Notes: generated by a model from the letters alone, not told the origin. 64,000 bases of DNA from Bacillus sp. FSL K6-3431 (GCF_038002605.1 NZ_JBBOCT010000001.1:2046001-2110000); one strand, 5' to 3'. Counted from the stretch's first letter, positions 32,762-44,915 are shown. Translations and numbers: made by a program.

Positions 32762-34480
32762 TTACACTTCTTGAAACTGAATATGATGTAACCTCGCAAA
32801 GATACCATCATGTTTAACTAGTTCAGAGTATGTTCCATCCTCCGCTATCCCATCTTCTGTTACAACCACTACTCTGTCTGCATCCCGTATCGTTGCCAAT
32901 CGGTGTGCAATGATAAGTGTTGTCCGATTTTCAGCCAACTCGTTTAATGCTTGTTGAATTATTTTTTCTGTTTCCGTATCAAGCGCGGAAGTTGCCTCAT
33001 CAAGAATAAGTATCGGTGGATTTTTCAAAAACATACGTGCAATTGCTAGTCTTTGCTTTTGACCTCCGGATAATTTCAAACCGCGTTCGCCAATTTGCGT
33101 CTCATATCCATCAGGTAAAACAGCAATAAAATCTTCCAAATGCGCTTTACGAGCTGCATCATGGATTTCTGATTCACTTGCATCTTTTTTTCCATAGGCA
33201 ATATTTTCGCGAATTGTTCCAGTAAATAAGAAGACATCCTGTTGAACAATCCCAATTTGCGAACGAAGTGAATGCTTCGTCATATCTCTAACATCGATAC
33301 CATCAATGGATATAGCACCTTCATTCACATCATAAAATCTAGGAATTAAAGAACAAATCGTTGTTTTTCCTGCGCCAGACGGTCCGACAAAGGCCACCGT
33401 CTCTCCCGCGCGAATATTTAAATTAATATCCTCTAATACCGCTTGATGTTCATCATACTTGAAATAAACATCATGAAAGCTGATATCCCCCATTAACCCA
33501 TCTACTTTTTCCGCATTTGGGCGATCCTGTATTTCCGGCTCCTGTTCAATCAAATCACGAAAGCGCCTGAAACCCGCCATTCCTTTCGGGTACAGCTCGA
33601 GCAATGCACTAATTTTATCAATGGGCTTTATTAAGACGTTAATGTACAAAACAAAACTGACAAGTTCCCCATATGAAAGCTTTCCGTTAAAACTAAACCA
33701 AGCACCTACTACAAGTACTAACAACGTAACAATACGCGTCATCATATAAATACTGGAATGGGTTCCAGCCATGACTTTATAGGCAAAAAGCTTCGCTAGT
33801 CTAAAACTATCATTATCTTTTTTAAAACGCTCAATTTCAAACTCTTCATTTGTAAAAGACTGAACAACCCTTGCACCAGAAACACTATCTTCTACACGCG
33901 CATTCACATCCGCAATTTTCCCATACATGTTTCTCCAGGCATTATTCATTTTCACATTACAAAACGTGACTAGCCAAATTAGAAACGGCACCATAATAAT
34001 GGCGATAATAGCAAGTTGGGGGTTAATGTTGAGCATAATTGTAAATGCGCCAACGAATGTCATAATCGCAATAAAGAAATCCTCAGGGCCATGATGTGCA
34101 AGCTCACCGATATCGAATAAATCATTTGTAATCCGACTCATCACATGCCCTGTTTTCGTATTGTCAAAAAAACGAAACGACTGCCGCTGCACATGCGTAA
34201 ATAGCTCCTCACGCATATCCGTTTCGATATTGATCCCAAGCTTATGTCCTAAATAACTAACGATAAACTGAAGACCTGTACTAATTACATAGACAAGTAA
34301 CAATAGAATACCTACCGTCACAATTGTATTCCAGTCCCCATTAGGCAAAAGCTTATCTATGAACCACTGGACAGCCACAGGAAATGCGAGTTCAAGAATG
34401 GCAACAACTACTGCGCTGGAAAAATCGATAATAAAGAGCCTTTTATGGGGCTTATAGTAAGAAAAAAATTGTTTAATCAT
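32762..34480 (-). CDS. ABC exporter half-transporter (copy 2)
   Basis: A 572-residue membrane-plus-ATPase protein with Walker A GPSGAGKTT, Q-loop IGIVQQDVFLF, LSGGQKQRLAIARMFL, Walker B ILILDEATSALD and IAHRLATIRDADR. Its N-terminus IKQFFSYYKPHKRLFIIDFS parallels LKRFFSYYKPYKKLFYLDFS of the gene at 9717-11432, and similarity continues throughout. The pair may be duplicates or partners of a heterodimer, although they are 21 kb apart. It converges on clpP. Confidence 0.92.
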   Translation of the reverse strand: MIKQFFSYYKPHKRLFIIDFSSAVVVAILELAFPVAVQWFIDKLLPNGDWNTIVTVGILLLLVYVISTGLQFIVSYLGHKLGINIETDMREELFTHVQRQSFRFFDNTKTGHVMSRITNDLFDIGELAHHGPEDFFIAIMTFVGAFTIMLNINPQLAIIAIIMVPFLIWLVTFCNVKMNNAWRNMYGKIADVNARVEDSVSGARVVQSFTNEEFEIERFKKDNDSFRLAKLFAYKVMAGTHSSIYMMTRIVTLLVLVVGAWFSFNGKLSYGELVSFVLYINVLIKPIDKISALLELYPKGMAGFRRFRDLIEQEPEIQDRPNAEKVDGLMGDISFHDVYFKYDEHQAVLEDINLNIRAGETVAFVGPSGAGKTTICSLIPRFYDVNEGAISIDGIDVRDMTKHSLRSQIGIVQQDVFLFTGTIRENIAYGKKDASESEIHDAARKAHLEDFIAVLPDGYETQIGERGLKLSGGQKQRLAIARMFLKNPPILILDEATSALDTETEKIIQQALNELAENRTTLIIAHRLATIRDADRVVVVTEDGIAEDGTYSELVKHDGIFARLHHIQFQEV

Positions 34481-34638
34481 GTCTATTCTCCTTCAGTGAA
34501 CTCGTTCAGCAAGCTGAAACATCGTGGAATCTGGTGGGAATTCTACCTACCCGACCTGATTGGTAAATCCCATCTACGCTTTGCGGGGTCCTAAACCCTA
34601 AAGAAAGACCAGGATAAATTCATTCAAATTATATTTCT

Positions 34639-35589
34639 CTAGGTTATCGAAGATTCATCCCCAGCCCGAAGCTTTGTAGCGATTTCATCAATTTTTCGCA
34701 ACCGATGATTAATACCTGATTTACTAATCGGACCACTTGAAAGCATCTCACCTAGTTCTTTTAAGGTAACATCCTGATGTTCTACTCTTAATACAGCAAT
34801 TTCTCGTAGCTTATCAGGCAAAATATCAAGTCCAGCTGACGCTTCTATATAGCGGATATTTTCAACTTGCCTTAATGCAGCACCGATTGTTTTATTTAGA
34901 TTGGCTGTTTCGCAATTTACTAATCTATTTACTGAATTTCGCATATCTCGAACAATTCTAACGTCTTCGAATCTAAGCAATGCATTATGCGCACCGATCA
35001 CACTGAGAAACTCTGTGATTTTTTCGGCTTCCTTTAAATAAGTAATAAACCCTTTTTTCCGCTCTAACGTTTTACTATTTAATTGGAAGTTATTCATTAA
35101 TTCACATAATGATTCATTATGTGAATGATAAAGTGAAAACACCTCAAGATGATAGGATGATGTTTCCGGATTATTTACCGAACCTCCAGCAAGAAAGGAG
35201 CCCCGTAAATAGGATCTTTTGCAACATTTCTTTTTAATCAAGCTCTTATCTATATCATGAATAAAAGACATTCCTTCTCCAAGAATATGTAGATCTCGAA
35301 GCATTTTCTCCGCATCCTTTTTTAATCTGACAATGTAAACATTGTTTTTTTTCAGGCGCATTTTTTTCCTAACGAGCAATTCAACGGTTGCGTTATACAG
35401 CTTTTTAAGTAGAATATAGATTCTCCGTGCAATCGCAGCATTCTCAGTCTGTACATTTACTACTAATATTCTATTAGAAAATGACAAAGATCCGTTCATA
35501 CGAATCAAAGCCGATAGCTCCGCTTTTGCACAGCAATCTTTCACTTCTACGTTCGTAAGCTCTTTTTTCGTTTCCGAGGCAAACGACAT
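34639..35589 (-). CDS. whiA: WhiA, DNA-binding cell division/sporulation regulator
   Basis: This 316-residue protein has an N-terminal LAGLIDADG-like domain ([44 protein letters not shown]) and a C-terminal helix-turn-helix ([20 protein letters not shown]). Part of the conserved rapZ-glmR-whiA group; the ATG is 29 bases from the glmR stop. In B. subtilis the next gene is the HPr-like crh, which I do not find here. Confidence 0.95.
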   Translation of the reverse strand: MSFASETKKELTNVEVKDCCAKAELSALIRMNGSLSFSNRILVVNVQTENAAIARRIYILLKKLYNATVELLVRKKMRLKKNNVYIVRLKKDAEKMLRDLHILGEGMSFIHDIDKSLIKKKCCKRSYLRGSFLAGGSVNNPETSSYHLEVFSLYHSHNESLCELMNNFQLNSKTLERKKGFITYLKEAEKITEFLSVIGAHNALLRFEDVRIVRDMRNSVNRLVNCETANLNKTIGAALRQVENIRYIEASAGLDILPDKLREIAVLRVEHQDVTLKELGEMLSSGPISKSGINHRLRKIDEIATKLRAGDESSIT

Positions 35590-35617
35590 CTTTCCTACCT
35601 CCTAACAATTACGACTA

Positions 35618-36601
35618 TTACGTCTGAGCGATGTGGTCTGTGTCTCGTTCCAGAAGTGAATAGAGGATATTCGCGACTTTTTCAGTATCATGTCGGATGT
35701 AACCTTGATCAAAGCTAATGATTTCATCATGAATGACTTCCATTCCAAGCGCAACCAGTCGATCTACATCAAATAGTACTGGCTTGGCTTGCTCCTCTTT
35801 ATAGCGATTTTGCAATTCAATCGGAACTGCTTCATTATTCACTAAAATAATATCTATGAACGGGCATAGCATATGACTATAAAGCGCATCAATATGATGA
35901 CTAGCAGTAAATCCAAGCGTTTCTCCAGCTTGCGTCATTAAATTACATATATATACTTTCTTCGCCTTCGCCTTACATACTTCCTCACCTAGGCCTGGAA
36001 CAAGTAGATTTGGCAAAATACTAGTATAAAGACTACCTGGTCCAACGACTATTAAATCGGCTTCCCTGATCGCCCTAATTGTTTCCGGTAATGGCTGAAT
36101 AATATCTGGTGTTAAATAAACCCGTTTTATTTTTTTACCAACTGTTGGGATTTTGGATTCTCCCGACACGATTGATCCGTCTTCCATTTCTGCATGAAGA
36201 ATTACACTTTGATTGGCTGCGGGTAATACCTTACCATGAACATTCAACACCCGACTCATTTCATGGACAGCATGAACAAAGTCACCAGTAATAGAGGTTA
36301 GCGCAGCTATAATCAAATTGCCTAAAGAATGTCCCGAAAGTTCATTAGTTGTCTTGAAACGATGCTGAAACATTTCTTCAACTAATGGTTCTACGTCAGA
36401 CAATGCTGCTAAAACATTCCTAATGTCACCAGGTGGTGGAATTTCCATTTCCGATCTTAATCTTCCAGAGCTACCTCCGTCATCAGCGACGGTTACAATT
36501 GCGCTAATGTCGACTGGGAATTTCTTTAACCCTCTCAAAAGGACAGGTAACCCAGTTCCACCACCTATCACGACAATTTTAGGCTTCACATCCTTCTTCA
36601 T
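35618..36601 (-). CDS. glmR: GlmR/YvcK, gluconeogenesis and cell-wall precursor factor
   Basis: This 327-residue CofD-like protein opens KIVVIGGGTGLPVLLRGLK, followed by VTVADDGGSSGRLR and PPGDIRNVLAAL. YvcK proteins bind UDP-sugars and channel carbon to glucosamine-6-phosphate synthesis. The start codon overlaps the rapZ stop by one base. Confidence 0.95.
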   Translation of the reverse strand: MKKDVKPKIVVIGGGTGLPVLLRGLKKFPVDISAIVTVADDGGSSGRLRSEMEIPPPGDIRNVLAALSDVEPLVEEMFQHRFKTTNELSGHSLGNLIIAALTSITGDFVHAVHEMSRVLNVHGKVLPAANQSVILHAEMEDGSIVSGESKIPTVGKKIKRVYLTPDIIQPLPETIRAIREADLIVVGPGSLYTSILPNLLVPGLGEEVCKAKAKKVYICNLMTQAGETLGFTASHHIDALYSHMLCPFIDIILVNNEAVPIELQNRYKEEQAKPVLFDVDRLVALGMEVIHDEIISFDQGYIRHDTEKVANILYSLLERDTDHIAQT

Positions 36602-37491
36602 TAGGCCAATTCCTTTCTTTTCTGGATATCACGATGCGTTACTTGAATATGATATTCATTTTCATAGAATTTCCCAATATATTCAGCGAGTGCGACAGAT
36701 CGGTGCTGTCCACCTGTACATCCGATAGCGACGACGAGTTGACTTTTCCCCTCGCGTTTATAGTGAGGGAGCATAAATGATAATAGATCCGTTATTTTCG
36801 CAAGGAACTTTTGTGTATCATGCCATTTCAACACATAATTGGATACTTCCTCTTCCAAACCTGTCTTAGGTCTCATATGGTCAATATAATGTGGATTAGG
36901 CAAAAAACGGACATCAAAAACAAGATCTGCATCGATAGGAATGCCATGTTTAAAACCAAATGACATCATATTCACTGTAAAAATAGATTGTTTATTTGCC
37001 GAAAATTCCATAAGTATTTTCTCTCTTAATTCTTTAGGCTTCATATTAGATGTATTATAAATAAGCTTTGCTTGCCCTTTTAATTCTTCTAGTAGCTTTC
37101 GCTCTTGATTAATCCCATCAAGCGGTAATCCAACAGGGGCTAACGGGTGAGTACGTCGTGTTTCCTTATATCTACGAACTAGCGCCGCATCATCAGCATC
37201 GAGAAACAAGATTCGTGGGGTTACCCACGTAGAATCCCCAAGCTCTTCAACGACACGTAAGAGCGTATCGAAGAAATCTCTCCCACGTAAATCCATTACA
37301 AGTGCTACTTTATTCATTTTATTTCCTGATTCCTTCATTAACTCAAGAAATTTCGGCATGAGTGCAGGAGGTAAATTATCGACACAAAAGAAACCCAAGT
37401 CTTCAAAACTGTGGACCGCAACCGTCTTTCCTGCCCCAGACATCCCCGTAATGATAACCAATTGCACTTCTTCCGTAACACTAGTATTCAT
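36601..37491 (-). CDS. rapZ: RNase adapter protein RapZ / nucleotide-binding YvcJ
   Basis: This 296-residue protein has Walker [14 protein letters not shown] (about 14-26), [33 protein letters not shown], and the C-terminal signature [16 protein letters not shown]. In bacilli the YvcJ protein hydrolyses GTP and affects competence; in enterobacteria RapZ controls GlmZ decay. Usual first gene of the group. Confidence 0.95.
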   Translation of the reverse strand: MNTSVTEEVQLVIITGMSGAGKTVAVHSFEDLGFFCVDNLPPALMPKFLELMKESGNKMNKVALVMDLRGRDFFDTLLRVVEELGDSTWVTPRILFLDADDAALVRRYKETRRTHPLAPVGLPLDGINQERKLLEELKGQAKLIYNTSNMKPKELREKILMEFSANKQSIFTVNMMSFGFKHGIPIDADLVFDVRFLPNPHYIDHMRPKTGLEEEVSNYVLKWHDTQKFLAKITDLLSFMLPHYKREGKSQLVVAIGCTGGQHRSVALAEYIGKFYENEYHIQVTHRDIQKRKELA

Positions 37492-37642
37492 AATCTTACA
37501 CCCCTATTCCTATTTATATATTCTTTTCATTATTATTTAAATTACGTTCTTAACATTATACTATTTTAAATTGTATTTAAACAGTTCTTCTACCTTGTTC
37601 ATCATTTGAAGCATCTTTTTATTAGCTTATTTTTCTTTACAA

Positions 37643-37670
37643 TAAAAAAAGCACAGGCTTTTGCCTGTGC
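37643..37670 (-). terminator. Intrinsic terminator upstream of rapZ (from the trxB side)
   Basis: GCACAGGC AAAA GCCTGTGC is followed by seven T on the minus strand, giving a strong stop between trxB and rapZ. Confidence 0.92.
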
Positions 37671-37786
37671 ACCAAGAAAGGGATATTGTATAAAAAAGGG
37701 GGTCAATATCTCATGTTTATACTGTACCCTAATTTCATTTCAACACTGTTACAATAGCATTAAAATGAAATTACTTTTAGGCCAGG

Positions 37787-37829
37787 CCCACACGACGTGG
37801 GTCACACAGGCGTTGCCACACGACGTGGC
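37787..37829. repeat. Two near-identical small palindromes
   Basis: CCCACACGACGTGGG (37787-37801) and GCCACACGACGTGGC (37815-37829) each fold on themselves and share the core CACACGACGTGG. A related CATACGACGTGGTG occurs near 29137 between gapA and pgk. Confidence 0.6.
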
Positions 37830-37832
37830 GTC

Positions 37833-38100
37833 CTTAGCCTCTGTTCCTTATAAATAAGTGGCGTCTCCCCAAGTACTTAGCCTGTGTTCCTTTAAAACCA
37901 AGTGTATCTCCCAAGGTCCTTGGCACGTTAAAAATAAGTGCTATTTCCCCTATTCGTGCTAAAAACCAATGTATTTCCAAAGTACTTAGCCTGCAATCTT
38001 TCAAAAGGCTAAGTGCTATCTCTCAAGTCCCTAGCCTGTGTCCTTTAATAACTAAGTAATTATGATTCCTAGGCTAGTATTCCCGTGTATACCAAGGACA
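37833..38100. repeat. Degenerate tandem repeat of about 45 bp downstream of trxB
   Basis: The plus strand repeats a pattern like TACTTAGCCTGTGTTCCTTT, then AAACCAAGTG and ATCTCCCAAG, some five to six times with much divergence. Clear copies begin near 37831, 37875, 37978 and 38021. No reading frame is kept. Confidence 0.65.
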
Positions 38101-38111
38101 CTACAACGTTC

Positions 38112-39074
<963 letters not shown>

Positions 39075-39192
39075 TTATAAATAAAACGGCTTTCGTCAAC
39101 ATAGGAATGCTGCTTCAGGCCGCTATCAATGATAATTATTATGCCACTACTTATATCGTATTAAACAACTGCTGTTCCGTCCAAGAATATGC

Positions 39193-40707
39193 TCATTTCC
39201 AATACTTTTCTAATAATTGAATATACTTTCTTAATGTTGACAGTGAAGTACCACATTCATCTGCTATTATTTTTTGTGATTTTTTATTTTCTTGATCACG
39301 AAGCCAAATGTATTCCATTGCAGCTGCAATCGCATGAGGATTATTAAAGTGTTCTCCAGCTTTTAAAGCATCCACAAAAATAGAAAACCACGTTAAAATA
39401 AGGTCGTCAGCTTTCTTTCTATCATAATTGCATTTCTTATACAATTTCAACGCGACTTCATGTCCTTTTTCCACTAGACCATCTGGATCAATTTTTTCTT
39501 TTGTGTTTGATTGGATGATAATTGCTAAATAAATTTTTTCTGTTAATGAAAATTCATCCAATGGTTTAAATTCATCGTGCGTGATCAACTCTTGTTTTCG
39601 TCCAGATACCCCAATTAGAAAAATGGCGTACAGTCTTTCTCTCAAACGATCACTACGTAGCATTTTCATAATGGAAGCATCATCATCTATTTTTCTAATA
39701 TATGTTTGTTGAACTTCTTTCCAAGGCTCCGTTACGGCCCTATCAGGATTCATCTCTGCCAATTGTTTCCATGCTCGTTGTGCATTTGCAGGGTTCCCAG
39801 TAAAATGTGCTGCTCTTGCTAGCCAATAATAATAACCTGCATCGCCTTCATAGCCATGCTTCTGAATATGACGTAGCCAATAATATGCTATGTCATATTT
39901 ACCCGCTAGTGCGAATGTTGCCCCCAATTTATATCGATGTTCCATGGAGATTGGTTGAACTTTTTCTAGGGCTGAAAGCAGTGTATTTAATTCGTCTTCT
40001 TTTCTTTCATAAAATAAAAAGATAACTAAATTACATAATGCGTGTAAGTTTCCTGGATTTTTTTCCAAAACCTTTTCCAAAATCCCCAATGCTTTACCAG
40101 TTTCCCCTTCATAGAAATATGCTAGGGCAAGATTATTATATGCAGGCCAAAACTCAGGATTGTCCTCCACTGCTTGTTCAAGCATCTCAATCGCATGATT
40201 AAAATCTCCCGCTTCTAATAACTGGCGAGCAACTTCCTGTTGATTTGCTAATGACTCCTGCTCTTCAAGTTCATCTAAATCCTCATCTTCATTTATCCCC
40301 ATCAAAGCAAGTAGCTCTTCCGCATCTTCCGAAAACTCGCCTAGTTGGTCTAGATCGAGATATAGCCGTGCGTGTTTATAAGCTTCAGTAAAAAGACCAA
40401 GATGAGCATAATTGTTAGCCAAAAAGTAATGGCATTCAGTCATTCGCTCGTCAAGATCTTTAATTACTTTATGCAATAATGCGTTTGATTCAGTGTATTC
40501 GCCTTCTTCTGTGTAGATTAGTGCTAATTGGCATGCAATCATTGGCTCGTCAGGTTCTAGCTCCCATGCTCTTATTAAATACTTTTTCGCTTTGCTTAAA
40601 TCATATCGGTCATACGCTTTAATTCCTCTATGGTAATAATATTCTCCAGTTGGTACAAACGGAAAAATATTTGATTTCTCATACTTTAGTTTTGATTCTT
40701 TAACCAT
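39193..40707 (-). CDS. Tetratricopeptide-repeat protein (YvcD-like)
   Basis: A 504-residue soluble protein with at least five TPR units between about residues 20 and 270 (for example YYHRGIKAYDRYDLSKAKKY and YNNLALAYFYEGETGKALGI). Its C-terminal region ends in a helix-turn-helix-like CGTSLSTLRKYIQLLEKYWK. It lies upstream of trxB, as yvcD does in B. subtilis. TPRs bind other proteins; the partner is unknown. Confidence 0.85.
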   Translation of the reverse strand: MVKESKLKYEKSNIFPFVPTGEYYYHRGIKAYDRYDLSKAKKYLIRAWELEPDEPMIACQLALIYTEEGEYTESNALLHKVIKDLDERMTECHYFLANNYAHLGLFTEAYKHARLYLDLDQLGEFSEDAEELLALMGINEDEDLDELEEQESLANQQEVARQLLEAGDFNHAIEMLEQAVEDNPEFWPAYNNLALAYFYEGETGKALGILEKVLEKNPGNLHALCNLVIFLFYERKEDELNTLLSALEKVQPISMEHRYKLGATFALAGKYDIAYYWLRHIQKHGYEGDAGYYYWLARAAHFTGNPANAQRAWKQLAEMNPDRAVTEPWKEVQQTYIRKIDDDASIMKMLRSDRLRERLYAIFLIGVSGRKQELITHDEFKPLDEFSLTEKIYLAIIIQSNTKEKIDPDGLVEKGHEVALKLYKKCNYDRKKADDLILTWFSIFVDALKAGEHFNNPHAIAAAMEYIWLRDQENKKSQKIIADECGTSLSTLRKYIQLLEKYWK

Positions 40708-40955
40708 CGAATTCCTCCGTCGTCATCTTCCATTGTCGCTTTTTGTAGTATATCATACTAAATTGCGCGTTTATAGCATAAAAAAGTGGAAGCTGCTTGT
40801 TCAGGGACGTATGTACAAGCAGGAATTTTATGTTAGTTCCTCACGTTCTATGACAACATCAATGAAACCAACATGATATATTCCGAGGTGGTTGTATGAG
40901 ACATACACTTCGTCCGACAAATAGCTACTTCAATAAATTTTATAAAAGTTTCTTT

Positions 40956-40990
40956 CAAAAAAACCTGATAATTATTTCATCAGGTTTTTT
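40956..40990 (-). terminator. Terminator of the hprK-lgt-yvoD-ppaX-yvoF operon
   Basis: AACCTGATGA and its complement form a hairpin followed by seven T on the minus strand. It overlaps the last bases of the acyltransferase gene. Confidence 0.9.
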
Positions 40991-41513
40991 CTCCATATAT
41001 AGGATCACTTTTCCACTTTTCTGCAAGTTCTTCTTTTGTATAAATAATTCGCATCGGATTTCCTCCAACAAACGTTCCAGGAGGCACGTCTTTATTTACA
41101 AGTGTACCAGCTGAGACAATAGCACCATTGCCGATCGTGATTCCAGGCAAAATGGTAGAATTCGCTCCGATCATCACTTCATCACCAATGTTTACTTGTC
41201 CCAGTCGATATTCTTTAATTAAATATTCATGTGCTAAAATTGTCGTATTATAGCCAATCACCGTGTTTCGGCCAACAGAAATTTTCTCTGGATACATGAC
41301 ATCAAGCATAACCATTAGTGCGAATGACGTATGCTTGCCAATCTTCATATGTAAAAACGTCCGATACATCCCATTTTTTATACTTAAAAAAGGTGTATAT
41401 CTTGCCAGTTGAATTACGATAAAATTGCGAATAACCTTCCAGAACGGTACCGTTTTATATACATGCCATAAAGAATTTGCTCCCTCTACTGGAAACCGCT
41501 CTGTTTTCCTCAT
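40980..41513 (-). CDS. yvoF: Left-handed beta-helix acyltransferase (YvoF-like)
   Basis: This 177-residue protein carries the hexapeptide repeats of the LbH acetyltransferase fold ([40 protein letters not shown]) and ends with [10 protein letters not shown]. It is the last gene of the hprK operon and overlaps ppaX by four bases. The acceptor molecule is unknown. Confidence 0.9.
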   Translation of the reverse strand: MRKTERFPVEGANSLWHVYKTVPFWKVIRNFIVIQLARYTPFLSIKNGMYRTFLHMKIGKHTSFALMVMLDVMYPEKISVGRNTVIGYNTTILAHEYLIKEYRLGQVNIGDEVMIGANSTILPGITIGNGAIVSAGTLVNKDVPPGTFVGGNPMRIIYTKEELAEKWKSDPIYGEKT

Positions 41514-42163
41514 TTGTTGTCTACTCCGATAATTTCGAGTAAATCAGCCATTTTTTCTAACATATAATCAGGATGAAATTGCTCTAAGTATTCTTTTCCT
41601 TTTAAGGACCATGAAACACCACATGTATATGTACCAGCATTTTTCCCGCCCAATATATCATGATGATTATCACCGATCATCATTGCCTCTTTCGGAGTTG
41701 AGCCTAATGCCTTTAAAGCTTTTTCTAACGGTTCGGGATCTGGTTTTGCTCGCTCGACCTCATCAAGACTAATAATCACATCGAAAAACTGGTCAAGCTT
41801 TGTCAACTCTAATCCTTTAATAACGGTATCTCTCATTTTGGTCGAGACAATAGCTAATTTAAAGTTATTTTCAGAGAGAGTTCGAATCGTTTCAAACACA
41901 CCGTTGAATTCTTTTACTAGTAAATCATGCTGAGCTAAGTTATATTTCCGATATTCTACGATCATTTCTTCCGTTTTCTGTGGATCAATTCCGTTAAATG
42001 TAACAACCAATGGCGGGCCTAGAAAAGGAAGTACATCCGCCCTTTCAAAACGATTTGGGTAAAATTTCCCCAATGTATGTAGAAAAGACGAAACGATTAA
42101 TTCATTCGTGTCTATTAATGTTCCATCAAGATCAAACAATAAAGTTGTAATTCGTTTATCCAT
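41510..42163 (-). CDS. ppaX: Pyrophosphatase PpaX
   Basis: A 217-residue HAD hydrolase with the nucleophile motif [15 protein letters not shown] (Asp 11/13), the cap, [15 protein letters not shown] with the motif III lysine, and [16 protein letters not shown]. In B. subtilis PpaX removes the pyrophosphate released when HPr kinase/phosphorylase dephosphorylates HPr-Ser-P, so its place in the hprK operon is meaningful. Confidence 0.95.
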   Translation of the reverse strand: MDKRITTLLFDLDGTLIDTNELIVSSFLHTLGKFYPNRFERADVLPFLGPPLVVTFNGIDPQKTEEMIVEYRKYNLAQHDLLVKEFNGVFETIRTLSENNFKLAIVSTKMRDTVIKGLELTKLDQFFDVIISLDEVERAKPDPEPLEKALKALGSTPKEAMMIGDNHHDILGGKNAGTYTCGVSWSLKGKEYLEQFHPDYMLEKMADLLEIIGVDNK

Positions 42164-43101
42164 TATGCTACATTCCTTTCTTCTGTCAATTTAACTCGCT
42201 TCCAAACCGACGCCACAAGTAAGGTTAGTAAAATAGCTGTTACAAGCCTGATAACCAGGAGGGGCAATACCGGTATACCGAGCGGAATAAAAATAAGAGT
42301 ATCCTCCACTACTGCGTGACATGCAACAAGGAAAATAAAAGCAAGCGTAACATCCTTTTTGCTTACCCCATCTTCTTGTACAGCTTGTATCATCACGCCA
42401 GCACCCATGGCAAGTCCGAAAAACAGCCCTGCAGCCATTGTTGTTGATGTATTTTCTTTCATTCCTAATAGTCGTGTGAATGGCGCTAACCACTTTGAAA
42501 AGATTGACAGCCATCCATAATCTTTCATTAACTGGATGCATACCATAAGCGGAATGACAATTACAGCTAATTGAGCAACTCCTAGCAAGGCTTTTTTAAG
42601 TCCGACTGCCGCAATTGCAGTCATTCCTACAACTTGTTTTTCATTGACTGGAATTATACCATACTGCGCAATTTCCTGTCCGCCACTCCAAACTAAATTA
42701 ATCAGCACAGCTGACAGCAGTGCCAATCCAACTCGAACAGCCACAATGATCCAGATTTTCACTCCTACTTTAATCGCAACAGCGGATTCGATAAATAAAT
42801 TATGCGAAAATGACATCATCATTGCGATAATAAACACTTCTTTTACCGATAATTCAACTGAAAATATCCCTGCAATTCCTGCATATAGATTCAGAAAGTT
42901 TCCAAGTACTAATGGAATAGCAGCATCTCCCGATAAGCCTAAAAGGCCCATAACTGGCTCTAATTTATTAATGATCCACGGTAAAATTGGCGTGTGTTGG
43001 AGCATAACTACGATCAATGTAATAGGAAAAATAACTTTTCCTAATGTCCATGTCGTTTTTACCCCCGTTACTGCTCCATTTTTGATCGAGGACTGCCACA
43101 T
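42163..43101 (-). CDS. yvoD: Nucleoside-recognition-domain membrane protein (YvoD-like)
   Basis: A 312-residue protein with about eight membrane helices and two Gate-like segments (HTPILPWIINKLEPVMGLLG and WLSIFSKWLAPFTRLLGMKE). It shares one base with ppaX. Function unknown, but it is conserved between lgt and ppaX in bacilli. Confidence 0.9.
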   Translation of the reverse strand: MWQSSIKNGAVTGVKTTWTLGKVIFPITLIVVMLQHTPILPWIINKLEPVMGLLGLSGDAAIPLVLGNFLNLYAGIAGIFSVELSVKEVFIIAMMMSFSHNLFIESAVAIKVGVKIWIIVAVRVGLALLSAVLINLVWSGGQEIAQYGIIPVNEKQVVGMTAIAAVGLKKALLGVAQLAVIVIPLMVCIQLMKDYGWLSIFSKWLAPFTRLLGMKENTSTTMAAGLFFGLAMGAGVMIQAVQEDGVSKKDVTLAFIFLVACHAVVEDTLIFIPLGIPVLPLLVIRLVTAILLTLLVASVWKRVKLTEERNVA

Positions 43102-43128
43102 GATGAATTTCTCTCCTAATAATTACAT

Positions 43129-43941
43129 TTATTTATCTAGATATTTAGCTGTGGCAAGCCCTAACTTTCTTCTATAGACCCAAATAGCCGATGCAATGAC
43201 TATTAGAATAAGCGAAATGACTTGAGCGATACGCAAACTATCTGTAAGCATTAAGCTATCTGTTCTCAAACCTTCAATAAAAAAGCGACCAACCGAATAC
43301 CAAATAACATAACTTAAAAATAATTCTCCACGGCGTAAGTTAACTCTTCTCAATGCAATTAATATAGCAAACCCAATAATATTCCAAATCGATTCATATA
43401 AAAACGTTGGGTGATAATAGGCGCCATTAATAAACATTTGATCAATAATAAATTGCGGAAGGTGCAAGTTCTCAAGAAAAGCTCTTGTCACTTCTCTCCC
43501 ATGTGCCTCTTGATTAATAAAGTTCCCCCAGCGGCCAATTGCTTGGCCAAGAATAATGCTCGGAGCAGCAATATCTACCACTTTCCAGAATGAAACACCC
43601 TTAAGCCTTGTAAAGATGACGGTCGTAATTACAGAGCCAATCAATGCTCCATGAATGGCGATGCCACCTTCCCATATTTTAATAATTTCTCCAGGATTTT
43701 GTCCGTAGTAGTCCCATTGAAAAATAACATAATAAATTCTTGCAGAAATAATAGCAATAGGAATAGCCCAAATCATTAAATCTGCAAATAAATCTTTATG
43801 TAACCCTCGTCTATCACTTTCACGTATAGCGACATATAACGCAAGTGCAATTCCTAGTCCGATGATGATACCGTACCAAGCAACTGACACAGGACCAAAC
43901 TTTATCGCAACTGGATTAATTGGGGTAATTCCAGATTCCAT
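43129..43941 (-). CDS. lgt: Prolipoprotein diacylglyceryl transferase
   Basis: A 270-residue, seven-helix enzyme that attaches diacylglycerol to the lipobox cysteine. The Lgt signature [13 protein letters not shown] (about 140-152) and YHPTFLYES are intact. All siderophore-binding lipoproteins of this window depend on this step. Confidence 0.97.
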   Translation of the reverse strand: MESGITPINPVAIKFGPVSVAWYGIIIGLGIALALYVAIRESDRRGLHKDLFADLMIWAIPIAIISARIYYVIFQWDYYGQNPGEIIKIWEGGIAIHGALIGSVITTVIFTRLKGVSFWKVVDIAAPSIILGQAIGRWGNFINQEAHGREVTRAFLENLHLPQFIIDQMFINGAYYHPTFLYESIWNIIGFAILIALRRVNLRRGELFLSYVIWYSVGRFFIEGLRTDSLMLTDSLRIAQVISLILIVIASAIWVYRRKLGLATAKYLDK

Positions 43942-43985
43942 CTATTTCACTCCATTCAAACATTTTATCATTTATTTATTGTTTA

Positions 43986-44915
43986 TTAGTCATTGTCACC
44001 ATCACGGATTACTTGATTAAGGCGTTCCGTAAATTGCTCCGCAGCATTCACACCAAGTCTTTTTAGTCTAAAATTCATCGCTGCAACTTCAATAATAACT
44101 GCTAAATTTCGACCAGGACGAACTGGTACGGTTAATCTGGTTATATCCGTATCAATAATCTTCATTTTTTCTTCATCAAGGCCAAGTCGATCATAATGTT
44201 TATTTTGGTCCCATGATTCCAAATTAATTGTTAAAGTAATACTCTTACTAGGTCTTACCGCTCCAGCTCCAAATAATGTCATTACATTAATGATTCCCAA
44301 ACCACGAATTTCTAATAAGTGTTCCAGCAGCTCCGGAGATGTTCCAACGAGTAATCCCTCATCCTCCTGCCGTATTTCTACACAGTCATCTGCGACTAAC
44401 TGATGTCCGCGCTTGATAAGCGCTAGTGCAGTTTCACTTTTACCTACACCACTTTGACCTGTAATTAGAACACCTATACCATATATATCTACTAGCACGC
44501 CGTGAACCGCAGTAGTAGGAGCTAATCTACCTTCTAAATAGTTTGTTAGCCTACTAGAAAAACGAGTGGACTTCATTGTTGTGCGCATAATTGGCACAGA
44601 ATGGCGCTCAGAAGCCTCTATTAACTCAGTAGGAATGTCTAACCCGCGTGTGATTACAATTCCAGGCGTCGTTGCATTACATAAAAGTTCCATCCGTTCT
44701 TGTCTCTCATGCCCTGTCATTTGTGCGATAAAGCTACTTTCAGATCTACCCAATAGTTGCACTCGTTCCGCTGGATAATAATTAAAGAATCCGGAAATTT
44801 CCAAACCAGGTCGTGAAATATCACTTGTCGTAATCAGTTTATGAATTCCTTCCTCACCGCTAATCAATTCCAAATCAAATTGTTTAATAATATCTTCTGT
44901 TCGCACTTTCGCCAA
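43986..44915 (-). CDS. hprK: HPr kinase/phosphorylase
   Basis: A 309-residue enzyme that phosphorylates or dephosphorylates HPr on Ser-46 and so controls carbon catabolite repression. Walker [13 protein letters not shown] (about 153-164), the HPrK signature [16 protein letters not shown] and ADDCVEI are present. I take TTG at 44913-44915 ([10 protein letters not shown]) as start, eight bases after GGGGAG; this matches the usual family N-terminus. Confidence 0.96.
   Translation of the reverse strand: MAKVRTEDIIKQFDLELISGEEGIHKLITTSDISRPGLEISGFFNYYPAERVQLLGRSESSFIAQMTGHERQERMELLCNATTPGIVITRGLDIPTELIEASERHSVPIMRTTMKSTRFSSRLTNYLEGRLAPTTAVHGVLVDIYGIGVLITGQSGVGKSETALALIKRGHQLVADDCVEIRQEDEGLLVGTSPELLEHLLEIRGLGIINVMTLFGAGAVRPSKSITLTINLESWDQNKHYDRLGLDEEKMKIIDTDITRLTVPVRPGRNLAVIIEVAAMNFRLKRLGVNAAEQFTERLNQVIRDGDND

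Noticed and set aside
39130..39144. Fur-like box TGATAATTATTATGC upstream of trxB
   Set aside because: AT-rich match to 13 of 15 positions, but trxB is not normally Fur-controlled and no matching second element is seen.
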